DNA of 64,000 nucleotides, taken from positions 186,001 to 250,000 of the forward strand of contig NZ_PJAI02000001.1 in the NCBI RefSeq assembly GCF_002843355.2, read 5' to 3'. A model generated the notes under the pieces. That model ran no database searches and was not told the DNA's origin. It was given only the letters and a program-made list of their open reading frames with translations. Source of the stretch: Colwellia echini (GTDB lineage: Bacteria > Pseudomonadota > Gammaproteobacteria > Enterobacterales > Alteromonadaceae). A program made the position numbers and the translations under genes. Shown here one piece after another: positions 7,661-16,666 of this stretch (its first letter is position 1; every line of letters starts with the position of its first letter).

Positions 7661-10132
7661 GTGACCTATAACGATCCACACGCTAAACGCGAAGCTAAAA
7701 AATACGAACAGCCTGTAGCCTCACGCGAATTATTGCTATCAATAATCGAAAAATGCTCACCTCCGCCTACCTTTAATAGCTTAATTAAAACCTTAAAATA
7801 TACTGAGGAATATCAGTTGATCGGGGTTAAACGTCGTTTACGTGCCATGGAAAACAGTGGGCAGATAATTTTCAACAAATTTAAGCAATATGCTTTACCT
7901 GAAAAAAATAGCCTTATAACGGGTAAAGTTATTGGCCATCGCGATGGCTTTGGCTTTTTTGCGCCAGACGATGCCTCAGTTACTGATAAAAATGGTAAAG
8001 ATTTTTATATTTCTGCTTTTGAAATGCAGCGTGTTTTTCATGGTGATATTGTGCAGGCCATGTTGGTTGACCGCGCTGACCGTAAAGGTAGAAAAGAAGT
8101 AAAAATACTCGAAGTTATTGAACCTAGAAATGCACCTATCGTTGGTCGACTTTATGTTGACGCTCATATGTGTAAAGTCATTGCTGAAGATAGTAAAATT
8201 AAACAAGAAGTACTTATTACTCCTGAAGGTAGAATGGGCGCTCGCCATGGTCAAATGGTGGTAGTTGAAATTATTGAAAGACCAACTAGGCGTACTCAAA
8301 CTATTGGTAAAGTGGTTGAAGTTTTGGGCGATCATTTAGCACCAGGTATGGAAATTGAAATAGCGTTACGCGCCCATGATTTACCTCATCAATTCTCTCA
8401 TACTGTACAAGCTGAAGTAGCCGGTATTGCCGATGAAGTAGAAGAATCTTCAAAATTACCGCGTAAAGATTTACGTGACTTACCATTGGTAACCATCGAT
8501 GGAGAAGATGCACGAGATTTTGATGACGCTGTGTATTGTGAACCTAAAAAATCAGGCGGCTGGCGTTTATGGGTAGCTATTGCTGATGTAAGTTATTACG
8601 TTAGACATGGTACCGCACTTGACGATGAAGCTATCTCTCGTGGTAACTCAGTGTATTTTCCAAGCCAAGTAATTCCGATGCTGCCAGAAAAGTTATCGAA
8701 TGGATTATGTTCATTAAATCCTGACGTAGACAGGCTTTGTATGGTTTGTGAAATGACCGTAAGTGCCACGGGTAAATTATCTGGTAGCCAATTTTACCCA
8801 GCGGTAATGCGCTCGCACGCACGTTTTACTTATACAAAAGTTGCAGCAATTCTTGATGGCGACGAAGCACTTATTAATGAATATCAAGCTGTAGTACCTG
8901 ATTTGAAAAACCTTGAGCAGATGTATCATGCTTTAACTGATGCTCGGTTAAAACGTGGTGCGATAGCTTTTGAAACACAAGAATCTATTTTCCTCTTTAA
9001 TGAAAACAAAAAAATAGACAGTGTTGTGCCATTAATTCGTAATGACGCACATAAGATCATTGAAGAATGTATGATCTTAGCGAATGTTGCTACGGCTAAA
9101 TTTATAGAAAAACATGAAGCACCGGGTTTATTCCGTGTGCATGACAAACCAAGTGAAGAAAAGTATAGAAACTTTATTACTTACCTTAATGAACTTGGTT
9201 TAAAAATGCCGGCTAAAGAAGAGCCAGAACCAAGAGATTATGGCGATATCTTAGCTAAAGTTGCAGGTCGCCCTGATCAAGAATTAATTCAAACCATGCT
9301 ATTACGCTCTATGCGTCAAGCCGTTTATCAAAGCGATAACGAAGGACACTTTGGTTTAGCATTACCTTCATATAGTCATTTTACTTCACCTATTCGCCGC
9401 TACCCAGATTTAGTAGTACATCGTGTCATTAAAGCTATTTTAGAAAAAGAAGTAAAAAATAAAGCCAATGAAGGTTTTTATGATTACACCCTAGAAGAAG
9501 TTATTGAGTTGGGTGAGCATTGTTCAATGACCGAACGTCGTGCTGATGAAGCCACACGTGATGTTGCCGACTGGCTTAAATGTGAGTTTATGCAAGATCA
9601 TGTGGGCGATTGCTTCTCAGGTGTTATTTCTACGGTTACCAACTTCGGTATGTTTGTGCGTTTGCAAGATTTACACATTGAAGGTTTGGTACATATTACT
9701 TCTTTAGGTAAAGACTTTTATCAATTTGATGAAGTACGATTGTGTCTAACTGGTGAAAACAGCGGTAAAAAATACCGTGTTGGCGACGAAATTCGTGTGC
9801 AAGTTGCTGCCGTTAATCTTGATGAAAAGAAAATAGATCTACGCCTTGAAGGCTCTGATTATGAAGCGCCAAGCAAAGGGCAGTCTAAAGGTCGTGGCAA
9901 TGATAAAGGCAGGGGGCGTCGTTCAACGCCAAATGCAACAGCCCCTAAAACGGATAGAAATGAAGCTAAGGGAACGCAAGCGAGAAAGCCTAAACCTAAA
10001 CCTAAACCTAAACCTAAACCTAAGCCTAAGCCAAAGGGTAGTACTAAACCTAAAGAAAAGAGTAAGGCTAAAAAACGCAGTGCACGAAAAAAACGTCCTG
10101 GTAAAAATGCCCGTAAAAACGCAGCTAAGTAA
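7661..10132 (+). CDS. rnr: Ribonuclease R
   Basis: This is a 3'-5' processive exoribonuclease of the RNB family that degrades structured RNA, including rRNA and mRNA fragments. In order it has an N-terminal winged-helix region, cold-shock domains (GKVIGHRDGFGFFAPDD), the RNB core and a C-terminal S1 domain (GDCFSGVISTVTNFGMFVRL), then a basic tail. The Mg2+-binding aspartates are in IDGEDARDFDD (Asp280, 286, 288, 289). I chose GTG 7661 because MTYNDPHAKREAKKYEQP then aligns with the family N-terminus; a TTG at 7646 is the alternative. Neither start has a clear Shine-Dalgarno. The tail contains eight Lys-Pro pairs encoded by a hexanucleotide repeat. RNase R is often cold-induced, which would fit a cold-adapted host. 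Confidence 0.95.
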   Translation: MTYNDPHAKREAKKYEQPVASRELLLSIIEKCSPPPTFNSLIKTLKYTEEYQLIGVKRRLRAMENSGQIIFNKFKQYALPEKNSLITGKVIGHRDGFGFFAPDDASVTDKNGKDFYISAFEMQRVFHGDIVQAMLVDRADRKGRKEVKILEVIEPRNAPIVGRLYVDAHMCKVIAEDSKIKQEVLITPEGRMGARHGQMVVVEIIERPTRRTQTIGKVVEVLGDHLAPGMEIEIALRAHDLPHQFSHTVQAEVAGIADEVEESSKLPRKDLRDLPLVTIDGEDARDFDDAVYCEPKKSGGWRLWVAIADVSYYVRHGTALDDEAISRGNSVYFPSQVIPMLPEKLSNGLCSLNPDVDRLCMVCEMTVSATGKLSGSQFYPAVMRSHARFTYTKVAAILDGDEALINEYQAVVPDLKNLEQMYHALTDARLKRGAIAFETQESIFLFNENKKIDSVVPLIRNDAHKIIEECMILANVATAKFIEKHEAPGLFRVHDKPSEEKYRNFITYLNELGLKMPAKEEPEPRDYGDILAKVAGRPDQELIQTMLLRSMRQAVYQSDNEGHFGLALPSYSHFTSPIRRYPDLVVHRVIKAILEKEVKNKANEGFYDYTLEEVIELGEHCSMTERRADEATRDVADWLKCEFMQDHVGDCFSGVISTVTNFGMFVRLQDLHIEGLVHITSLGKDFYQFDEVRLCLTGENSGKKYRVGDEIRVQVAAVNLDEKKIDLRLEGSDYEAPSKGQSKGRGNDKGRGRRSTPNATAPKTDRNEAKGTQARKPKPKPKPKPKPKPKPKGSTKPKEKSKAKKRSARKKRPGKNARKNAAK
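9986..10036 (+). repeat. Hexanucleotide microsatellite (CCTAAA) coding Lys-Pro repeats in rnr
   Basis: Eight consecutive AAR-CCN units encode (Lys-Pro)8-Lys. The central copies are identical CCTAAA, so replication slippage could change the repeat number in steps of two residues without breaking the frame. Confidence 0.9.
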
Positions 10133-10140
10133 TACTATTT

Positions 10141-10156
10141 AACCTGAGCTCAGGTT
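10141..10156. repeat. Solo 16-bp palindrome AACCTGAGCTCAGGTT
   Basis: This perfect palindrome starts 8 bases after the rnr stop. It is of the same family as 4443-4458 and 16649-16664. T-rich sequence follows, so it may act as a weak terminator or processing hairpin between rnr and rlmB. Confidence 0.75.
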
Positions 10157-10213
10157 GTTTATTAAGTGCTTTTTTATTAAGTACTTATTTTAAAATAAAT
10201 ACAGAGAAAGATC

Positions 10214-10969
10214 ATGGCGAAAAATGAAGAGTTAGTTTTTGGTATTCACGCAATTAATGCCTTAATTGACGCAGCCCCAGAGCGTTTTATTGAAATTTGG
10301 ATGTTAAAAGGTCGTGAAGATGACCGTATGATGCCAATCATTAACTTAACACGTAAATATGGTATTGGTACGCAACTAGTCAGTCGTAAAGCATTAGATG
10401 AAAAAAGTGAAGGTGAGCAACATCAAGGTGTTATCGCTCGAGTAAGGCCCGGTAAACAATATAACGAGAATGATCTAGACGATATTATTCAAGCTGCGAA
10501 TAAAAAAGAGGTTCCAGCATTTTTACTTATTCTTGATGGCGTTACCGATCCTCACAATCTTGGTGCGTGTTTGCGAAATGCCGATGCCGCTGGAGTTCAA
10601 GCGATTATTGTTCCTAAAGATAATGCCGCACAAATTACTCCAACAGTACGTAAAGTTGCAGTTGGCGCAGTTGAAAGTGTGCCTTTAGTGCAAGTTACTA
10701 ACTTATCAAGAACCATGAAACACCTGCAGCAGCAAGGTGTATGGATTGTTGGCACTGCCGGTGAAACCGATACTAACTTGTACGATGTTAAGCTTTCAGG
10801 GCCAATTGCTCTTGTTATGGGTTCTGAAGGTAAAGGTATGCGTCGCTTAACGCGAGAAAACTGTGATCAACTGGTTAAATTACCTATGGCTGGTGCGGTT
10901 TCAAGCTTGAATGTATCAGTAGCCACAGGTATTTGTTTATTTGAAATAGTACGTCAACGTTCTCTTTAA
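10214..10969 (+). CDS. rlmB: 23S rRNA (guanosine-2'-O)-methyltransferase RlmB
   Basis: This 251-residue SpoU/TrmH-class (SPOUT) enzyme uses S-adenosylmethionine to methylate the ribose of G2251 (E. coli numbering) in the 23S peptidyl-transferase P loop. An N-terminal substrate-binding domain begins with [12 protein letters not shown]. The SPOUT core contains [32 protein letters not shown] and the knotted [11 protein letters not shown] motif, all intact. An AGAGAAAG precedes the ATG. It follows rnr by 81 bases, the usual gammaproteobacterial arrangement. Length and motifs are typical. Confidence 0.96.
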   Translation: MAKNEELVFGIHAINALIDAAPERFIEIWMLKGREDDRMMPIINLTRKYGIGTQLVSRKALDEKSEGEQHQGVIARVRPGKQYNENDLDDIIQAANKKEVPAFLLILDGVTDPHNLGACLRNADAAGVQAIIVPKDNAAQITPTVRKVAVGAVESVPLVQVTNLSRTMKHLQQQGVWIVGTAGETDTNLYDVKLSGPIALVMGSEGKGMRRLTRENCDQLVKLPMAGAVSSLNVSVATGICLFEIVRQRSL

Positions 10970-11038
10970 TTCGAAAGTCCCTATAAATTAAAGTAAAAGT
11001 AAAATATTTAAACCAAAAATAAAAAGGAATAGGAAACC

Positions 11039-12358
11039 ATGAAAAAAATAGTTATTGCTGTTGGTGTTATCGTTGCAGGTTTGCTCGTAGCACCAAAGTT
11101 TATTGGCTCGATTGTTGAAGAAGAGCGTGAAAAATCGGTTATGGAACTCAATAAACACGATGACGTTATCTTAACAACTAATCAATACACTAGTAGCTGG
11201 TTTGGCGCTGATGTCAGCTCTGAATTAACCTTTAACCTAGAAGACGACGGCTTAGGTGAAGTTACCGTATTATTAGAAGAGAAACTAACGTTTGGGCCAA
11301 TAATTATTGCGGATCAAGGTTTACAGTTTGGTTTAGGCTATTCGACAATGACCTTTAAGTTATTGTCAGTAGATATTGATGAAGATATTACTCAGTTACT
11401 GAATGAAAAAATCCACCTAGGTGCGTTATTAGGCTTTAATAAAAATGTTACTGCTTTTATTAGCACCGATGAAGTGAGTATTGAAGAAGATGGCAGTTCT
11501 ATTGTTTCAGCTCCATCATCTGCACAATTTACCTTTATTGATAATAAAGAAATTTCAGGTACTTTTTCTTGGGGTGGCCTTGAGTTAAAAGAATTTGGTG
11601 ATCACTTTGTTGTTGGTAAAGTTAATATGACTACCGAACAAAAAGTTGCGCGCGGTGATTATTTACAAGGCACCGCAATTTTAACCGGTGATGCAAACTT
11701 TAAAGTATCGAAGATGAGTATGACTAGCGATAATAATACTGTTTTCTCATTAAATGACGCCGAGCTTAACTCAGTAGTTTCATTAGATAGTGAATTGTTA
11801 GCATTAGATTTAAAATATCACGCCAAAGATATTACCACCTCAGGTCAAACGTTTGAGCAACCTAATTTAGAGATCGTTTTAGACAATATCGATATTAATG
11901 CCTTACAAGAGCTAAATACTGCGATGGAAAACCTTCCCGCAAGTAATGCTGTTGAATACGATATAGATCAAAACAATGTTGATGATGTTCAAACCGAAGA
12001 ATTGATGGCTGCTTTAGCTGATGTTGCGCAACAAATATTAGCGCAAAAACCTCGCTTAAAAGTAACTGATTTAAGTGTAGAAACCGCAGAAGGTAAAGTA
12101 GAGAGTCAATTCACTTTTACACTCAACGAAGACTTAGTTGACACCAATAACTTAAACTCAATGGCATTGATTATGGCTTTAGAAGCTGATGCTAAAGGAC
12201 AAGTGCCTGTTGGTTTTTTAGATAGTTTAGGCGTAACACCAATGGTAGATAGTTTTGTTGAGCAAGGCTATTTTACTAAAAAAGATAACATGATTAGTTT
12301 TGATGCAAAATACGTACAAACGCAATTAACACTTAATGGTAAAGCTTTTCAAATGTAG
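11039..12358 (+). CDS. DUF945 family (YdgA-like) envelope protein
   Basis: This 439-residue protein opens with a hydrophobic helix (KKIVIAVGVIVAGLLVAPKFIGSIVEEE) that would serve as a signal anchor, leaving an acidic periplasmic body. The alternating beta pattern and the conserved TNQYTSSWFGADVSSELTF stretch near residues 45-65 fit the DUF945/YdgA family, whose function is poorly known. The C-terminal half contains LAQKPRLKVTDLSVETAEGKVESQF, typical of the family. Two AGGA-type sites (AAGGAATAGGAAACC) precede the ATG. A strong terminator follows, so it is the last gene of its unit. Confidence 0.75.
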   Translation: MKKIVIAVGVIVAGLLVAPKFIGSIVEEEREKSVMELNKHDDVILTTNQYTSSWFGADVSSELTFNLEDDGLGEVTVLLEEKLTFGPIIIADQGLQFGLGYSTMTFKLLSVDIDEDITQLLNEKIHLGALLGFNKNVTAFISTDEVSIEEDGSSIVSAPSSAQFTFIDNKEISGTFSWGGLELKEFGDHFVVGKVNMTTEQKVARGDYLQGTAILTGDANFKVSKMSMTSDNNTVFSLNDAELNSVVSLDSELLALDLKYHAKDITTSGQTFEQPNLEIVLDNIDINALQELNTAMENLPASNAVEYDIDQNNVDDVQTEELMAALADVAQQILAQKPRLKVTDLSVETAEGKVESQFTFTLNEDLVDTNNLNSMALIMALEADAKGQVPVGFLDSLGVTPMVDSFVEQGYFTKKDNMISFDAKYVQTQLTLNGKAFQM

Positions 12359-12395
12359 TTATTTTAACCTATTTTAAATAACTAATGAGTACCAA

Positions 12396-12432
12396 AAAAA
12401 GAGCTTATTGTTTTAAACAATAAGCTCTTTTT
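12396..12432. terminator. Bidirectional terminator between the DUF945 gene and fbp
   Basis: A perfect 15-bp stem AAAAAGAGCTTATTG / CAATAAGCTCTTTTT has a 7-base loop (TTTTAAA). A-run and T-run on the two sides give terminators in both directions for the convergent genes. Confidence 0.9.
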
Positions 12433-12477
12433 AATTATAATTTCCACAATAATCTACAGAGGTTAAGCTAATTCAGA

Positions 12478-13446
12478 TTACTTGTAATAGCTTAAGCACT
12501 TCTCTACTTCGTTTTTAGAACCCATGATAACTTCAACACGTTGATGAATACTATCAGGCTGTATATCCATAATACGGCCTTGGCTGGTCATAGCTAAACC
12601 GCCAGCTTGCTCAAGTAAAAATGCCATTGGATTGGCTTCGTACATTAAACGTAACTTATTTGGTTTACTCGCATCTTTACTGTCTGTTGGGTAAGTAAAA
12701 ATACCGCCACGACATAACACACGATGAATATCACCCACCATAGCTGCAATCCAACGCATATTAAAGTTTTTACCACGAGGGCCAGTGTTGCCAGCAAGTA
12801 AATCATTAATGTAATTTTGCATTGGTGTTTGCCAAAAACGTTGATTTGACATATTCACTGAAAATTCAGCAGTATCGGCAGGTACTTGCACATTACGTTC
12901 TACTAAAAGAAACTCACCTTGAGTTTTGTCTAATACATAAAAGTGAGTGCCGTTACCTGTAGTCATAGCAAGCATAGTTGACGGGCCATAAAGCACATAA
13001 CCAGCACATACCTGCTTGTCACCTGCTTGCTTGAACATATCATTATCATTAGCAGCTAAATCTTTAGGTGCTTCATGAATTGAAAAAATAGTACCGATTA
13101 ACGAGTTAATGTCGGTATTAGAGCTACCATCAAGTGGGTCAAAAGAAACAAGGTATTTACCATCTTCAACACCAGCAACACAGTGGTCTTCTTCTTCTGA
13201 TGAGATAGCCTTTACAAAACCAGACTCAAGAATAATTTCTTTCAACATATCATTAGAGATCACGTCTAATTTTTTTTGTACTTCGCCTTGAACGTTCTCA
13301 TCTTCTGTTGAGCCTAATAAGTCGTTTAAGTGACCTTGACCTACACGAAATGAAATATCTTTTGATGCGGTTAAAATTGCTTGGATCAATGAAATTAAAT
13401 CAAGAGGTACATTGTCTTGACGTAAAGCTGGGGCTAGTCGTTGCAT
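12478..13446 (-). CDS. fbp: Fructose-1,6-bisphosphatase class I
   Basis: This enzyme hydrolyses fructose 1,6-bisphosphate to fructose 6-phosphate in gluconeogenesis. The metal-binding DPLDGSSN motif and the [18 protein letters not shown] segment are intact, and the C-terminal [18 protein letters not shown] is typical. The frame stays open to 13548, but the ATG at 13446 gives [10 protein letters not shown], which fits the family N-terminus and the usual ~320 residues, with an AGG upstream. pckA in the same window is the other gluconeogenic control enzyme, but the two are not in one operon. Confidence 0.94.
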   Translation of the reverse strand: MQRLAPALRQDNVPLDLISLIQAILTASKDISFRVGQGHLNDLLGSTEDENVQGEVQKKLDVISNDMLKEIILESGFVKAISSEEEDHCVAGVEDGKYLVSFDPLDGSSNTDINSLIGTIFSIHEAPKDLAANDNDMFKQAGDKQVCAGYVLYGPSTMLAMTTGNGTHFYVLDKTQGEFLLVERNVQVPADTAEFSVNMSNQRFWQTPMQNYINDLLAGNTGPRGKNFNMRWIAAMVGDIHRVLCRGGIFTYPTDSKDASKPNKLRLMYEANPMAFLLEQAGGLAMTSQGRIMDIQPDSIHQRVEVIMGSKNEVEKCLSYYK

Positions 13447-13861
13447 TGGGTTACCTAAATTATTTGAAAGTGGTTGGCTTTTGCTATTGCTATACCATTC
13501 AATATTTACGTTAAAGTAGACACTTGAGTGGTAACTGAAGTATATCATAGCAAATTTGTGGTTTGCTTTAACATGGTTAATACAATTTATTCACCTAGTT
13601 TTTTTGTCACTTTCGGATTTTAAAGCTGATATGCTTTAAAATAATAGCCTTGGTTAAAGTAAAGTCGTAGGCATAACTGTTTTTAAACAACTTTTTTAAA
13701 CATCATCAGGTATAGTTGTTATTAAAAGGTACCATCTCATTAAAGGTACAGTGTTATTAAAAGTATAGTTGCCATTAAAGGTACAGTTGTCATATAAAAG
13801 GATAATTGTCATTAAACGTTAGTACTACGATTTACTAACATTAATAGTAGAAGGGTAAATA
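13447..13861. other. Divergent intergenic region with degenerate tandem array
   Basis: Apart from an unlikely N-terminal extension of fbp (to 13548), no gene is seen here. The stretch should contain both divergent promoters. Its right half is a run of six degenerate ~18-bp units (13709-13816) that ends about 45 bases before elbB. Confidence 0.6.
13709..13816 (+). repeat. Six degenerate ~18-bp tandem units upstream of elbB
   Basis: The units begin at 13709, 13728, 13745, 13763, 13780 and 13800. They follow a consensus near GGTACAGTTGTCATTAAA with 17-20 bp periods. Copies differ by substitutions and 1-3 base indels, so the array is old or is a set of related binding sites. Confidence 0.8.
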
Positions 13862-14530
13862 ATGAAAAACATAGCAGTAATTTTAAGTGGTTGTGGTGTT
13901 TACGATGGTAGTGAAATTCAAGAAGCGGTGCTTACTTTACTCGCCATAGATCAACAAGGCGCTAGTTATCGCTGTTTCGCTCCTAATATTGCGCAGCATC
14001 ATGTTATTAATCACTTAACTGGTGAAGTTAGTGCAGCTGAGAGCCGAAATGTATTGGTTGAAGCAGCGCGTATTGGTCGTGGTGACGTAGAAGATATTGT
14101 TGAATTGGATGAAAAAGAATTCGACGCTATTATTTTTGTTGGTGGCTTTGGTGCTGCAAAAAATCTAAGTAATTTCGCACTATGTAATATTGAAGATAAC
14201 GATACTTTCCAAGTCAATGAACAAGTATTAACTGCCGCCAAATCGTTTGCCAACGTTGAAAAACCTGCAGGCTTTATGTGTATTGCACCGGCAATGCTGC
14301 CCCTTATTTACCCTGAGGGAATTAAGGGTACTATTGGTAAGGACAATGCCACGGCAAACTTGATCACCGCAAAAGGTTTAACGCATATTGATTGTACGGT
14401 AACGGATATTGTTATTGATGAAACTTATAAAGTGGTAACAACCCCAGCTTACATGCTTGCTGAATCAATTAGTGAAGCGGCGGTAGGTATTAATAAGTTA
14501 GTGAAATATGTTATCGCGCTTTGTAAATAA
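13862..14530 (+). CDS. elbB: Isoprenoid biosynthesis glyoxalase ElbB (DJ-1/PfpI family)
   Basis: This 222-residue protein has the DJ-1/PfpI (class I glutamine amidotransferase-like) fold. The signature start ILSGCGVYDGSEIQEAV, then GGFGAAKNLSNFA, the nucleophile elbow GFMCIAPAML with its Cys, and TTPAYMLAESISEAA match E. coli ElbB closely. E. coli ElbB shows glyoxalase activity and was linked to isoprenoid production; its physiological substrate is uncertain. AGAAGGG lies upstream of the ATG. The GH3 gene follows after 61 bases on the same strand, but no functional link is evident. Confidence 0.93.
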   Translation: MKNIAVILSGCGVYDGSEIQEAVLTLLAIDQQGASYRCFAPNIAQHHVINHLTGEVSAAESRNVLVEAARIGRGDVEDIVELDEKEFDAIIFVGGFGAAKNLSNFALCNIEDNDTFQVNEQVLTAAKSFANVEKPAGFMCIAPAMLPLIYPEGIKGTIGKDNATANLITAKGLTHIDCTVTDIVIDETYKVVTTPAYMLAESISEAAVGINKLVKYVIALCK

Positions 14531-14591
14531 CCGTTTGTTATGTTTATGTTGTAGTTATATGTTGCAGGTATATGTTTTAGGTGTGTTTTAA

Positions 14592-16640
14592 ATGGTAAAT
14601 TTACCAAGTAATCTCTTTCGTCATAAAGGCTTTGTATTAGTAATAAGCACACTAATTTTTAGTTCTATTATATTCAGTATTTTTCCAAGTCAGGCAGAAC
14701 CAATAAACATGAACAATAAGCGAATCAATCTCCAAAAATTGACTGATTTTGAACAACAGGTTGCACAAAGAATGTCTCTTGATATTCGTTATTATTGTGC
14801 AGACGTTAATGGCAAACCTAGCGTACCAACATCGAAACATTGCCGAAAAGGCGTTACCAAGCTACCTGAAGAGTTGGCAACCTTGATCAGTGAGACTTCA
14901 GTTGGTGGTATTGTACTGTTTGCTGAAAATGTACAAAACACCGCACAAATTGTAAAGCTAACTTATGATATTCAAAGCGCTGCGCTTAAGTCGGAAAGTA
15001 AAAACCCGTTAATAATTTCGATCGATCAAGAGGGCGGACGTGTTGCTCGTTTTGCTGATATGACCGGCTTTGCAGGTAATATGGCTATTGGCGCGAGCTA
15101 CCCTAAACATGGTACTTCTTTTGCCACACAAGTTAATGCGGTGATTGCCAAAGAATTAAAAGCCTTAGGGATTAATAATAATTACGCACCAGTAATTGAT
15201 GTGAATACTAATGCAGATAACCCAGTAATTAATACCCGTTCATTTGGCGAATCTGCAACGCAAGTTGCCGAGCTTGGCGCAAGTGCTGTTAATGCAATTC
15301 AAGCACAAGACGTTATGGCTACACTGAAACACTTCCCAGGGCATGGCGATACTCATGTAGATAGTCACTTAGGTTTACCGCGTGTTGATCACGACAGAGC
15401 CAAAATTGATGCAGTCGATCTCGCGCCTTTTACTTGGGCAATAAAAAATAGTAAACCAGCGATGATAATGACCGCACATATTCAATATCCTGTGCTTGAT
15501 AGTAGTGTTTTTACCAGTAAAAGTGGCGATAAACTGATTCGACCCGCAACTATGTCACGTAAAATATTAACGGATTTGCTCAGAACTGATATGGCGTTTG
15601 ACGGTATTATCGCGACCGATGCGCTTGATATGGCAGGTATTAGTCAGTTTTTTACAGAAGTTGAAGCTGTGGTAGAAACCTTTATTGCGGGTGCTGATCT
15701 AGCGGTAATGCCATTTAAAGTAAAAACCCCTAAAGACATTGCCAATTTTTATGACTTTGTTAAAAATGTTGCAAAATCTCTCAATGATCGTATTGAGTTA
15801 GAAGAATATACGCTAGCCGAATTTCAACAGTCTATTGCTCGGTTGAACAAGTACAAGCAACAATATATTAAACTGCCTAGCGATAGTATTGAAATTCAAA
15901 TTGCGAATGCAGAAAAAGTTATAGCCACAACAGAACACCTTAATAGCGAGCAAGCCCTAGCTGATGCTGCGTTAACTTTACTTAAGAATAATGCTATTAA
16001 GATGGGGGGTGACTTCAATCAGCAACTAATCCCTATATCGTTAAAAACCACAAAACAACTTCATCTTGTGGTTGCTAATCAAGCAGAACTTGATGCACTT
16101 AGTTTTGCTTTAACTAGCAGTATAAATAACGTTATAACTAACGCGATAAACAGCAAGGTTATTAGTCAAGAACACGCAAAAATAAATATCAGTTATTTTA
16201 TTGCTGATGATAGAAAATTCAATAATATTAACGAAAAATTAATTGCTCAGGCTGATGTGGTAATTGCCACGCTTGATATTAAAACCGCAAGTTTGGTTGA
16301 TTTAGGCGGTATGGATGATCTGAATTTAAGTAAAGGCTCTGGCGCAAAACCAAGTTATGGTAGTAAGGCACAACAACAGCAAAAATTAACTTATGACAAA
16401 TTATTAAAGCAGCAATTAACACTAGCGGCGAATTTAAAAACGCCATCAATACTCATTGCTAAAGGATCTCCTTTTTTATTAAAGCAATATAGTGAATTGG
16501 CTGATGCGGTTTTGTTAAATTTCGACGATAGAATTTACCAGAGTAAATTAGGACAAAAAATAAGCCCAGGTTATAATGCCAGTATGGAAGCTATTTTGGG
16601 TAATATTAAAACAACAGGTAAGTTACCTGTTAGCTTCTAA
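14592..16640 (+). CDS. Glycoside hydrolase family 3, beta-N-acetylglucosaminidase-like
   Basis: This 682-residue hydrolase carries an N-terminal hydrophobic signal (FVLVISTLIFSSIIFSIFPSQA). That suggests export, unlike cytoplasmic NagZ. The GH3 barrel (residues about 50-390) holds GGIVLFAENV, IDQEGGRVARF, the NagZ-type loop KHFPGHGDTHVDSHLGLP with the His of the Asp-His dyad, and ATDALDMAGI with the nucleophile Asp. A C-terminal alpha/beta domain follows (about 450-680), so it resembles the two-domain secreted GH3 enzymes. Likely substrates are peptidoglycan- or chitin-derived GlcNAc-beta-glycosides. The true nagZ would be elsewhere. ATG 14592 keeps the signal peptide; the ribosome site is weak. 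Confidence 0.85.
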   Translation: MVNLPSNLFRHKGFVLVISTLIFSSIIFSIFPSQAEPINMNNKRINLQKLTDFEQQVAQRMSLDIRYYCADVNGKPSVPTSKHCRKGVTKLPEELATLISETSVGGIVLFAENVQNTAQIVKLTYDIQSAALKSESKNPLIISIDQEGGRVARFADMTGFAGNMAIGASYPKHGTSFATQVNAVIAKELKALGINNNYAPVIDVNTNADNPVINTRSFGESATQVAELGASAVNAIQAQDVMATLKHFPGHGDTHVDSHLGLPRVDHDRAKIDAVDLAPFTWAIKNSKPAMIMTAHIQYPVLDSSVFTSKSGDKLIRPATMSRKILTDLLRTDMAFDGIIATDALDMAGISQFFTEVEAVVETFIAGADLAVMPFKVKTPKDIANFYDFVKNVAKSLNDRIELEEYTLAEFQQSIARLNKYKQQYIKLPSDSIEIQIANAEKVIATTEHLNSEQALADAALTLLKNNAIKMGGDFNQQLIPISLKTTKQLHLVVANQAELDALSFALTSSINNVITNAINSKVISQEHAKINISYFIADDRKFNNINEKLIAQADVVIATLDIKTASLVDLGGMDDLNLSKGSGAKPSYGSKAQQQQKLTYDKLLKQQLTLAANLKTPSILIAKGSPFLLKQYSELADAVLLNFDDRIYQSKLGQKISPGYNASMEAILGNIKTTGKLPVSF

Positions 16641-16648
16641 ACAACATT

Positions 16649-16664
16649 AACCTGGACTCAGGTT
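16649..16664. repeat. Solo 16-bp palindrome-like repeat AACCTGGACTCAGGTT
   Basis: It is the same palindrome family with one central mismatch. It almost fills the 26-base gap between two convergent genes (GH3 and AI-2E permease), so if a terminator exists here it must be this hairpin or lie inside the genes. Confidence 0.75.
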
Positions 16665-16666
16665 AG

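Noticed and set aside
9846-10142. 98-aa ORF on the plus strand overlapping the rnr 3' end (LNLNLNL repeat)
   Set aside because: It is an out-of-frame reading of the CCTAAA repeat in rnr; its repeat and lack of a ribosome site mark it as a shadow.
13447-13548. N-terminal extension of fbp to 13548
   Set aside because: The extra 34 residues do not fit the family, and ATG 13446 aligns with orthologues and has an AGG upstream.
14011-14253. Minus-strand ORF inside elbB
   Set aside because: It lies wholly within a well-conserved gene and resembles no protein family.
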